The notes under the pieces were generated by a model. That model was not told where the DNA came from. It was given only the letters and a program-made list of their open reading frames with translations, and did no database searches. Made by a program: the position numbers and the translations under genes. Shown piece by piece: positions 6,560-12,813 of a stretch of DNA of 15,883 nt. The stretch is from Flavobacteriaceae bacterium. GTDB taxonomy: Bacteria > Bacteroidota > Bacteroidia > Flavobacteriales > Flavobacteriaceae. Where the stretch lies: the NCBI GenBank assembly GCA_030834365.1, contig JAURFJ010000023.1:1-15883 (forward strand), read 5' to 3'. Within the stretch, counting starts at the first letter, position 1. The number at the start of each line of letters is the position of its first letter.

Positions 6560-8644
6560 ATGTCAACCTCTAAATACGCTTATATCAATCGCGAGATTAG
6601 CTGGCTTCAGTTCAATGAGCGCGTCTTGCAAGAAAGTGCCGATAAGCGCGTGCCGATTATAGATCGCATCCGATTTCTAGGAATATTTAGCAATAACCTT
6701 GATGAATTTTTCCGAGTGCGTTACGCGACGGTTAAGCGCACTGTAGACAGCGACTTGAGTGGCAAAGAGACGCTCGGAGGCATGTTGGCTACCGACTTAT
6801 TAGCGCTGATCACAAAAATCAGTATAGAAGCTCAGAGCAAGAGCTTAAAAATTCTTAAAGACATTACCGAGGAGCTCAAATCACACAGTATTTACTTGAT
6901 CAATGAAACTGAGTTGAGCACAGACCAATCAGCCTTTGTAACCAATTATTTCCTGTCTAAAGTCAATCCTGAGCTAACAACTATTGATCTAAACACGGTA
7001 GAAGACTTCCCGATGCTCAAGGAATCTGCCGCCTATCTAGCTGTTAGACTCGTAAAAAACTTATCGAAGGTAAAGCGTTCTAGTAAAACGCAAGAAGTGC
7101 ATTACGCTTTAATTGAGATTCCCAGCAGCTTAAATCGCTTTGTGGTGCTTCCAGAGGAAGACCAAAAGAACTACGTAGTGATGCTTGATGATGTGATACG
7201 GCATTGCCTAAATCGCATTTTTTTTATGTTTGATTACGATGCGATTGAGGCGCATATGATTAAGATTACCAGAGATGCTGAGCTCGATATAGACGACGAC
7301 TTGGATAAGAGTTTTTTAGAGAAAATCTCCACTTCTGTTAGTAATAGAAAAATTAGCGATCCGGTGCGTTTTGTATACGACAAACGCATTAAGCTCGATA
7401 CCCTTACCTTTTTGACCGAGAAAATCGGTATTGAAGATACCGATAGCGTCATTCCAGGCGGACGCTATCACAACCGAAAAGATTACATGAACTTTCCAAA
7501 TTTTGGAAGGTCTGCGCTTCAATACTCAAAGATAGAGCCCTTGGCTGTTCCCAATTTCGAGATGGAGGTTAGTGTATTTGATCAGATTCGCCAGCGTGAT
7601 TACATGCTCTACACTCCCTATCAAAACTATGCTTATGTCATTCGATTTTTGAAGGAGGCCGCCCTAGATCCCAAGGTCAAGGAAATTAAAATTACCATTT
7701 ACCGCTTGGCCGGAAATTCTCAAGTAGCTGCCGCTCTGATTAATGCAGCAAAGAATGGAAAAGCAGTTACGGTACAAATTGAGCTTCAGGCGCGATTTGA
7801 CGAAGAAAGTAATATCAACTACGCTAATAGGTTTAAGGAGGCCGGTATTCGTTTGGTTTTTGGAATTCGAGGACTCAAAGTACACTCAAAGATTTGTGTG
7901 GTGACTAGAGAAACTGAAAATAAGGCTGTTGAATATTTTGGGTTTATCAGTACCGGAAACTTTAATGAATCTACCGCACGGGTATATACCGACCACACCT
8001 TGTTTACTGCTCATAAGGGTATACTACTCGAAACGCATAAGGTCTTCGACTTTTTGGAAACTACCTACAGGGTGAGAAAATACAAACATCTTATTGTTTC
8101 TCCGCACTATACAGAATCAACCTTTACACGACTTATTCAACAAGAAATCGTTAATGCTAAAGCCGGAAAGGAGGCTTACATCCGCATTAAGATGAACAGT
8201 TTTACCTCGTACAAGATGATTGATAAATTGTACAAGGCCAGCCAAGAAGGGGTGAAGATCGACCTCATTATCAGAGGAATCAACTGTCTCATTCCTGGAG
8301 TGAAGGGCATGAGTGAGAACATTCGGGCCATTAGTATTGTCGATAAATTTTTAGAGCATACTCGAATGTTCATTTTTGCCAATGGAGGCGATCCTAAGGT
8401 ATACATTTCATCGGCCGATTGGATGACTCGAAATATCGAAAACAGGGTAGAGGTAGGAGTGCCTATTTACCAAGAAAACCTAAAGTCTGAACTTATGGAG
8501 GTTTTCGATATCTATTGGAACGACAACCAAAAGGCACGTGTTTTTTCAGCCAAACAAGACAATGCGTACAGAAAGAACAAGAAAGCACCTCTTCGCGCCC
8601 AGTTTGCCCTATACGACTATTACAAAAATAAACTAGAGATCTAA
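6560..8644 (+). CDS. ppk1: Polyphosphate kinase 1
   Basis: PPK1 reversibly transfers the gamma phosphate of ATP onto polyphosphate chains. The 694 residues match the family (about 690-700). The N-terminal domain opens with YINREISWLQFNERVL (8-23) and SNNLDEFFRVR (44-54). The catalytic half contains two phospholipase-D-like domains. LYTPYQNYAYVIRFL (350-364) and ELQARFDEESNINYANR (408-424) lead to GLKVHSKICVV, where H442 corresponds to the autophosphorylated histidine. FLEHTRMFIF supplies the second active-site histidine, H600, followed by SSADWMTRNIENRVE (617-631). All key residues appear intact. It is the last gene of the plus-strand run, and its final 12 bases overlap the 3' end of convergent dnaX. 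No intrinsic terminator is visible at the junction. Confidence 0.97.
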   Translation: MSTSKYAYINREISWLQFNERVLQESADKRVPIIDRIRFLGIFSNNLDEFFRVRYATVKRTVDSDLSGKETLGGMLATDLLALITKISIEAQSKSLKILKDITEELKSHSIYLINETELSTDQSAFVTNYFLSKVNPELTTIDLNTVEDFPMLKESAAYLAVRLVKNLSKVKRSSKTQEVHYALIEIPSSLNRFVVLPEEDQKNYVVMLDDVIRHCLNRIFFMFDYDAIEAHMIKITRDAELDIDDDLDKSFLEKISTSVSNRKISDPVRFVYDKRIKLDTLTFLTEKIGIEDTDSVIPGGRYHNRKDYMNFPNFGRSALQYSKIEPLAVPNFEMEVSVFDQIRQRDYMLYTPYQNYAYVIRFLKEAALDPKVKEIKITIYRLAGNSQVAAALINAAKNGKAVTVQIELQARFDEESNINYANRFKEAGIRLVFGIRGLKVHSKICVVTRETENKAVEYFGFISTGNFNESTARVYTDHTLFTAHKGILLETHKVFDFLETTYRVRKYKHLIVSPHYTESTFTRLIQQEIVNAKAGKEAYIRIKMNSFTSYKMIDKLYKASQEGVKIDLIIRGINCLIPGVKGMSENIRAISIVDKFLEHTRMFIFANGGDPKVYISSADWMTRNIENRVEVGVPIYQENLKSELMEVFDIYWNDNQKARVFSAKQDNAYRKNKKAPLRAQFALYDYYKNKLEI

Positions 8645-10407
8645 GTTGAAACGTTTTCTCAGCGCTTCAACTTGGGGGTATTTCTCCGCTAACTTTTGAT
8701 ACTTTTCATCGGGGGTGTAGGCGTATTGGGTAGAAATTGGCTCTTTGGAGCGTTTGAATTTAAAGTGTAAAAAATCATTGGATAACCGATCGCTTAAAAA
8801 ATTAAGAGCATCTGCCGCTGCAAGCTGAAGTTCTTTTTTAATGGTGTCATTGGGCACCTCTAGGGTGAGTTCGCATTTATCGCTATCTAGAACCCGTTTT
8901 GCGAGCTGAAAATTACTCGCAAGTATCTTTTGCCCTGATTGTTCTAACTGTTCGGCATAGGCGTTTAATTCGCGCTCTACCGCTTCAACTGAAATCGGAT
9001 TTTTACGCTTTTCAGTGACATCTCCAATTTTTTTAGATTCAGCTGATTGGGCTCTTTTTGCCTTTATGGCAGCCAGTGAATGACTCGAAATAGGTGAAAC
9101 TTTGGCACTTAAATTAGTAGCGTCTAGAATAACGTTATCAACCCTGAAAGCTTCTTTATTAGTGGATTCTTCAGAAGATTCAACGCTTGTAGGGCTTACC
9201 TCTTTATTAGGCGGTAAAGACTCGGTTGACTCTGTTGGCTTTGCATGGGATTGGGGTGTGGCGAAGACCGGCGTTTTTGGTGAAATGGACGCAGGATTTG
9301 CGCTTGGCCTAGGCTTGATTAAATAAGGCTTTTTTTTTTACTCAAACCCTCTTCTAAGGAAGCCAGTTGCAATAGGCAAAGCTCGACTACGAGGCGTTGA
9401 TTTTCAGACGATTTATAAGACAGGCTATGTGTGCCAATCAGCTCTATGGCAGCTAGAAGAAAGGTTTTCTCAAGCGTTAAAGCCTCTTGTGCATAGCGCT
9501 CTTTAAACACCGTGGAAGCATTGAGTAGTTTTGCCGTGTCTAAAGACTGGGCAACAAGTAGGTCTCTGAAGTGAGCCGATAGACCTTGCAAAAAATGAAG
9601 TCCGTCGTATCCTTTTTGAAGCAGCTGGTCAAAATGAAGGAGCAGTGCCGAGGTGTTTGACTCTTTGATATAATCGGTGAAGGCAAAAAAGGTCTCCTGA
9701 TCGAGCACATTTAATTGCTCACTTAGTACCTTCATCGAGAGTTCACCTCTGCTAAAACTAACTAAACGGTCGAAGAGTGAAAGGGCATCCCTAAGGGCGC
9801 CATCTGATTTTTTGGCAATGTGGTACAGTGCTTGCTCTTCGGCTTTGACCCCTTGATCAATTGCGATTTGATTCAGGTGGTTCACCGTATCACCAATGCT
9901 GATTCGTTTAAAATCATACACTTGGCAACGCGAGAGTATAGTGGGGAGTATCTTGTGTTTTTCGGTTGTTGCGAGTATGAATATGGCGTGCTTCGGCGGT
10001 TCTTCGAGTGTTTTTAAGAAGGCGTTAAACGCCGCGGTGGAGAGCATGTGTACCTCATCGATAATATATACTTTATAGCTTCCTATCTGCGGAGGTATCC
10101 TTACCTGATCGGTCAATGCCCTTATATCGTCGACTGAATTATTAGAGGCTGCGTCTAGCTCGAAAATGTTAAACGAATAGTCGCTAGTGGCCTCAGGTTC
10201 TTTTTGCTCAAAGGTATTCACTTGTCGGGCTACAATACGTGCGCAGGTGGTCTTGCCCACACCTCTGGGACCGCAAAAAAGTAAAGCCTGAGCGAGTTGA
10301 TTGCTACGGATGGCATTCTCTAAGGTGTGCGTAATAGCCTCTTGCCCTACCACTTCTTCAAAGGCTTTGGGGCGGTATTTTAAGGCAGAAACGACAAAAT
10401 GCTCCAT
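8633..10407 (-). CDS. dnaX: DNA polymerase III subunit tau (full-length DnaX, requires a -1 frameshift)
   Basis: DnaX is the clamp-loader ATPase of the replisome. The gene is split across two frames. The first frame from ATG 10407 carries the AAA+ region: Walker A GPRGVGKTT (46-54), Walker B VYIIDEVHML (113-122), sensor ATTEKHK (146-152) and arginine-finger motif ILSRC (157-161), then the helical collar domain. At a run of ten A (complement of 9330-9339) the sequence continues in the -1 frame as KPYLIKPRP, open without a stop for about 230 codons to TAG at 8633-8635. This holds a Ser/Pro/Thr-rich linker, then a typical DnaX tail ending YTPDEKYQKLAEKYPQVEAL and RFNLDL. With one -1 shift the product is about 591 residues, normal for the family. 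The usual zinc-binding cysteines after Walker A are absent. TTG at 10413 is a less likely start. Confidence 0.9.
9319..10407 (-). CDS. dnaX: Short gamma-like DnaX product (zero-frame reading of dnaX)
   Basis: Without a frameshift, translation from ATG 10407 reads through the A run as SKKKSLI and stops at TAA (complement of 9319-9321). The product has 362 residues containing the complete AAA+ ATPase and collar domains but lacking the tail. This is the same organisation as E. coli gamma, which retains clamp-loader activity but not the tau contacts with helicase and polymerase. The frame ends only three codons after the A run, as expected for a designed early stop rather than random decay. Whether both products are made cannot be read from sequence. 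If the A count were wrong by one, only the long form would exist. Confidence 0.6.
   Translation of the reverse strand: MEHFVVSALKYRPKAFEEVVGQEAITHTLENAIRSNQLAQALLFCGPRGVGKTTCARIVARQVNTFEQKEPEATSDYSFNIFELDAASNNSVDDIRALTDQVRIPPQIGSYKVYIIDEVHMLSTAAFNAFLKTLEEPPKHAIFILATTEKHKILPTILSRCQVYDFKRISIGDTVNHLNQIAIDQGVKAEEQALYHIAKKSDGALRDALSLFDRLVSFSRGELSMKVLSEQLNVLDQETFFAFTDYIKESNTSALLLHFDQLLQKGYDGLHFLQGLSAHFRDLLVAQSLDTAKLLNASTVFKERYAQEALTLEKTFLLAAIELIGTHSLSYKSSENQRLVVELCLLQLASLEEGLSKKKSLI
9330..9339 (-). other. Slippery A10 run for dnaX recoding
   Basis: On the coding strand the codons read AGT AAA AAA AAA AGC. Ten consecutive A allow a -1 ribosomal slip (A AAA AAA heptamers) or polymerase slippage. The zero frame stops 9 bases past the run, and the +1 frame stops at TAG about 20 bases past it, but the -1 frame stays open. 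GAAGAGGG, a Shine-Dalgarno-like sequence, lies about 7 bases before the run, reminiscent of the E. coli dnaX stimulator. I found no strong hairpin directly downstream. Confidence 0.75.
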
Positions 10408-10410
10408 ACA

Positions 10411-10442
10411 CAAATATAGGCTCGATCGATTAATCGAATAAA
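10411..10442 (-). promoter_or_regulatory. Promoter for dnaX, predicted to give a leaderless mRNA
   Basis: On the minus strand TTTA (complement of 10439-10442) is followed after 20 bases by TATATTTG (complement of 10411-10418), a perfect -7 box. The box ends only 3 bases before the ATG at 10407. Using the 5-base offset seen between the rnpB -7 box and the rnpB 5' end, transcription would begin at the start codon itself. The placement also argues for ATG 10407 rather than TTG 10413, which lies inside the box. Confidence 0.6.
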
Positions 10443-10483
10443 TCCCATCGTCTTAAAAAGGGCTAGACTTATCAACAATGTGG

Positions 10484-10491
10484 TAACTTTG
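10484..10491 (+). promoter_or_regulatory. -7 promoter element for rnpB
   Basis: TAACTTTG is a perfect TAnnTTTG match ending 4 bases before the predicted 5' end of the RNase P RNA. I see no clear TTTG at the expected -33 position. It is divergent from the dnaX promoter. Confidence 0.6.
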
Positions 10492-10495
10492 ATGC

Positions 10496-10785
10496 AAAGC
10501 AGGTCACTCTATCGCTTTTGTTTTCAAAAGAGGAAAGTCTGGACACCATAGCGCAGCATAGCGGGTAACGCCCGTCGGCCGTAAGGTCAGGACCAGTGCA
10601 ACAGAAAGAATGTACAGTTAGGCTGTAGTGAAATCAGGTAAACTCTATGCGGTGAAACGCCATGTATATCAACGTTTGAAGGTAGCGCGCCTGATGTTGA
10701 AGGGTAGGCGGATAGAGCCATAGAGTAATTTATGGCCTAGATAAATGATAGAGCACGACAGAATCCGGCTTACGACCTGCTTTTA
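10496..10785 (+). ncRNA. rnpB: RNase P RNA (bacterial type A)
   Basis: This is the catalytic RNA that removes 5' leaders from tRNA precursors. The ends AAAGCAGGTC (10496-10505) and GACCTGCTTT (10774-10783) pair perfectly to form helix P1. Hallmark conserved stretches follow in order: GAGGAAAGTCTGGACACC (about 10531-10548), GGGTAACGCCCG, GGACCAGTGCAACAGAAAG, GGTAAACTC, TAGATAAATGATAGAGCACG and ACAGAATCCGGCTTAC near the 3' end, where the first and last of these contribute to P4. The RNA is about 290 nt, compact compared with the common 330-400 nt. A T-rich stretch (10781-10790) after P1 may end transcription. The 3' end touches the stop codon of convergent rsmD. The exact ends are estimated to within a few bases. 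Confidence 0.97.
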
Positions 10786-11322
10786 TTTTTGAAAGAAACT
10801 GAAGGAGCTCGATCCATAACTTCTCGATTCTGCAAAATGAGTAACAGCACTCAGAATATCTTTAGAAGAGTGTTCGGCGATGAGTATTCCGTCTTCACTT
10901 ATCCAATTTTGATTGAAAACAAGTGCTATAAGTTTAGCATATCCCGTAACACCTATACTGTAGGGTGGATCCATAAAGACGATATCGTAGGCCTTAGCGG
11001 TTGACTGAAGAAAAGACTCGACCTTGGCGCACCGAATTTCTAGGGTTTCTAGAGATAGTAGTTCGGCCGTTTTACGAATGAATCCGCAGGCTTGCCGGTC
11101 TTGTTCTACAGCGGTAACCTGCCTGCTTCCCCTGGAGCAAAATTCGAAGCTAATATTACCTGTTCCACTGAACAGGTCTAAAACCGATTGCTCGCCAAGA
11201 TCTATACGGTGGCTAAGAACATTAAATAATCCCTCTTTAGCTACATCTGTTGTCGGTCTGGCCGATAGTGTTTTGGGAGCCGTTAGCTTGCGTCCTTTGT
11301 GCATTCCTGAGATGATGCGCAT
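10783..11322 (-). CDS. rsmD: 16S rRNA (guanine(966)-N(2))-methyltransferase RsmD
   Basis: RsmD uses S-adenosylmethionine to methylate N2 of G966 in 16S rRNA during 30S assembly. The protein has 179 residues, typical of the family. MRIISGMHKGRKL opens it, followed by the family signature RPTTDVAKEGLFNVL (22-36), the SAM loop VLDLFSGTGNISFE (47-60) and the catalytic motif DPPY (118-121). The start is ATG at 11322, 11 bases after the stop of the DUF3822-type gene. It is probably the last gene of a three-gene minus-strand operon. Its stop codon falls at the very 3' end of rnpB on the opposite strand, with no separate terminator visible. Confidence 0.96.
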   Translation of the reverse strand: MRIISGMHKGRKLTAPKTLSARPTTDVAKEGLFNVLSHRIDLGEQSVLDLFSGTGNISFEFCSRGSRQVTAVEQDRQACGFIRKTAELLSLETLEIRCAKVESFLQSTAKAYDIVFMDPPYSIGVTGYAKLIALVFNQNWISEDGILIAEHSSKDILSAVTHFAESRSYGSSSFSFFQK

Positions 11323-11333
11323 AGTTTATCGGC

Positions 11334-12041
11334 TTAGTGAAAGGGATAGACCTCTGTAATATATTGGGCGTCTGAAGCCCATTCTTTAACGTGTTTAAAG
11401 CTTGCAGCTCCCCACTTAGATCCGTTTTCGTAGCAAATGACATCGGTGGCTGACTCGGGTTGCTTTGAAGCTCTGAGGGCTAACTGCAGGTAGTAACTCG
11501 CGTCTAAATCTCCATCAGTAGCGAATTGATTGTACACTAGTAGATTAGGGCCTTTGTGGTAGACGAGCTCTATATGTTTAGGATGAAAGATGCTTACCAA
11601 GCGCGGATTCTCTTTGTTGGGGCTTACAAGCGCACGTTTGAGCAGCTCGTGAGCGCTGTGAGTGACCATGATTGAGTTGTGAGCCTGTTTAAGTGCTGTC
11701 TCGAGTTTTTGGTTGTAGGCAAAGATTACAAAGAGCCCAAAATTTTTAAGTTCGGTAAAGGCCGTATGCGCCCAATCTTCGATGTGGAACTGTAAGTAAT
11801 CCGAGGCGTCTGCTGCGCTAAAAAGCTCTTTTGGTACTAATGTGGCCGGGCCCGAATAAATAAGTTTAATCGCAGCATCTGTGGGTGATTGTTGACTTAA
11901 CCAAAGAAGAAGGTCTTCTTGCTGGCCCAAAAATACCCGATCGATCCTATCGTCGAGGGAAGGTTTAAAAACACAAAATCCATCCGGAAGAACCTGGATG
12001 GATAGTGCTGTGCGTGACTGTTTTTCCTTGGCGGAAATCAA
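11334..12041 (-). CDS. DUF3822 family protein (function unknown)
   Basis: The 235-residue protein shows no signal peptide or membrane segment, so it is likely cytosolic. The N-terminal SIQVLPDGFCVFKPS (14-28) and the segment KELFSAADASDYLQFH (71-86) fit the Bacteroidota family DUF3822 as I remember it. Later blocks GLFVIFAY (102-109), THSAHELLKRAL (127-138) and NLLVYNQFATDGDLDASYYL (166-185) recall the repeated strand-and-loop pattern of actin/Hsp70-like ATPase folds, but no nucleotide site is obvious. The start is most likely TTG at 12041, because no ATG or GTG fits and upstream codons run into the previous gene. It sits 11 bases after that gene and 11 before rsmD. The pairing with rsmD hints at ribosome-related or envelope work, unproven. 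Confidence 0.82.
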   Translation of the reverse strand: MISAKEKQSRTALSIQVLPDGFCVFKPSLDDRIDRVFLGQQEDLLLWLSQQSPTDAAIKLIYSGPATLVPKELFSAADASDYLQFHIEDWAHTAFTELKNFGLFVIFAYNQKLETALKQAHNSIMVTHSAHELLKRALVSPNKENPRLVSIFHPKHIELVYHKGPNLLVYNQFATDGDLDASYYLQLALRASKQPESATDVICYENGSKWGAASFKHVKEWASDAQYITEVYPFH

Positions 12042-12052
12042 TGTGTCAAAAC

Positions 12053-12706
12053 TTAATTCGATGTTTTCTTCTTGTCGTAGATAGAAGGCCAGTTACCAGA
12101 GGTACTTACTTCGGTTAACGAACCTACTTTGATGGTGGTTCCATTCACCTGTTCAATACTGGCATGTGCATTTTCTTTGGCCAAAAGATCTTTAGGTTGG
12201 TCGTATAAAATGACATTTTTCTCAACAGAAGCCTCAAAAACTGGAGCGTTAAAACCTTGCTTGTTGACCACATCGGCCTTCATAGTGAAGCGCTCGTTAT
12301 TTTGCGCATACGGTACGGCAAAGAGGGTTTTGTATGAAGAACTTCCTTTGAAGATTGAATCTTTAACGGCAACTGTTCCTAGCGTATCAACTACTACCGT
12401 GTCGACCTGCATATCAATGCGGTAGGTGCGGTTGTAGCGCATAAACGATGAATCTTTTTGTTGGGTAAGCGTAAAGTATCCGGTATCTATAAAATTGATG
12501 AGTGATTCGAAGTCTTTGGCATAAGCGTCGGTGACTGTTCGGTGCGCCACCTGGGCATCGCGAATATCTTTTAGTTTTTCTATGACCGCTGAAAAGCGCT
12601 CTTCTTTCACATTATTGAAGGAAATAGGAGCCATTACAGATAAATAAATAAGGTAAGCAAGAACTCCTGAGACCACAAGAAGAACGTACTGGAGAACAGT
12701 TTTCAT
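12053..12706 (-). CDS. Single-pass membrane protein of unknown function
   Basis: The 217-residue protein has one N-terminal transmembrane helix (about residues 4-25, LQYVLLVVSGVLAYLIYLSV). It is followed by a helical segment with VKEERFSAVIEKLKDIRDAQ (33-52) and a polar, probably periplasmic, beta-rich domain with repeated short strands such as DTVVVDTLGTVAVKDSIFKG. The C-terminus reads IKVGSLTEVSTSGNWPSIYD. I recall similar proteins next to DUF3822 and rsmD in other Bacteroidota, without an assigned function. The helix followed by RDAQ is faintly pilin-like, but no prepilin cleavage motif is seen. ATG 12706 is chosen because the frame extension to 12853 would start inside the divergent helicase gene and upstream of this gene's own promoter. 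It is the first gene of the operon with DUF3822 and rsmD. Confidence 0.85.
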   Translation of the reverse strand: MKTVLQYVLLVVSGVLAYLIYLSVMAPISFNNVKEERFSAVIEKLKDIRDAQVAHRTVTDAYAKDFESLINFIDTGYFTLTQQKDSSFMRYNRTYRIDMQVDTVVVDTLGTVAVKDSIFKGSSSYKTLFAVPYAQNNERFTMKADVVNKQGFNAPVFEASVEKNVILYDQPKDLLAKENAHASIEQVNGTTIKVGSLTEVSTSGNWPSIYDKKKTSN

Positions 12707-12733
12707 CGTTTGGTTTTTTGTTTTGAACGTGAA

Positions 12734-12763
12734 CAAATCTACAATTTTTTTCCAATCACCAAA
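12734..12763 (-). promoter_or_regulatory. Promoter for the membrane protein-DUF3822-rsmD operon
   Basis: On the minus strand TTTG (complement of 12760-12763) and TAGATTTG (complement of 12734-12741) are separated by 18 bases. Both boxes match the Bacteroidota consensus exactly. Transcription near 12729 would leave about 22 nt before the ATG at 12706. Confidence 0.7.
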
Positions 12764-12790
12764 GTTTTTAGCTCGAAATGAAATGATGTG

Positions 12791-12798
12791 TATCTTCG
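12791..12798 (+). promoter_or_regulatory. Candidate -7 promoter element for the helicase-kdsB operon
   Basis: TATCTTCG is a one-mismatch form of TAnnTTTG, with only a T run (12765-12769) where a -33 box could lie. Transcription near 12803 would leave about 11 nt before the TTG start at 12814. It faces away from the promoter of the minus-strand operon, about 30 bases distant. Confidence 0.4.
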
Positions 12799-12813
12799 AC
12801 CAAAGTTTAGCTT

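Noticed and set aside
9102..9326. Plus-strand open frame opposite the dnaX linker
   Set aside because: It is the antisense of the low-complexity Ser/Pro/Thr-rich tau linker and shows no recognisable domain or start context.
9280..9330. Hairpin downstream of the dnaX slippery run as a frameshift stimulator
   Set aside because: Only short, weak pairings (such as GCCT with AGGC around a long loop) are visible, not enough to call a structured stimulator by eye.
8633..10407. dnaX as a broken pseudogene
   Set aside because: The disruption is a single frame change at a homopolymer, the -1 frame is free of stops for about 230 codons and keeps family features, and dnaX is essential. Programmed recoding or a sequencing error explains it better than decay.
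11024..11359. Plus-strand open frame opposite rsmD
   Set aside because: It is fully antisense to well-conserved rsmD codons, including the SAM motif, with no promoter or protein features of its own.
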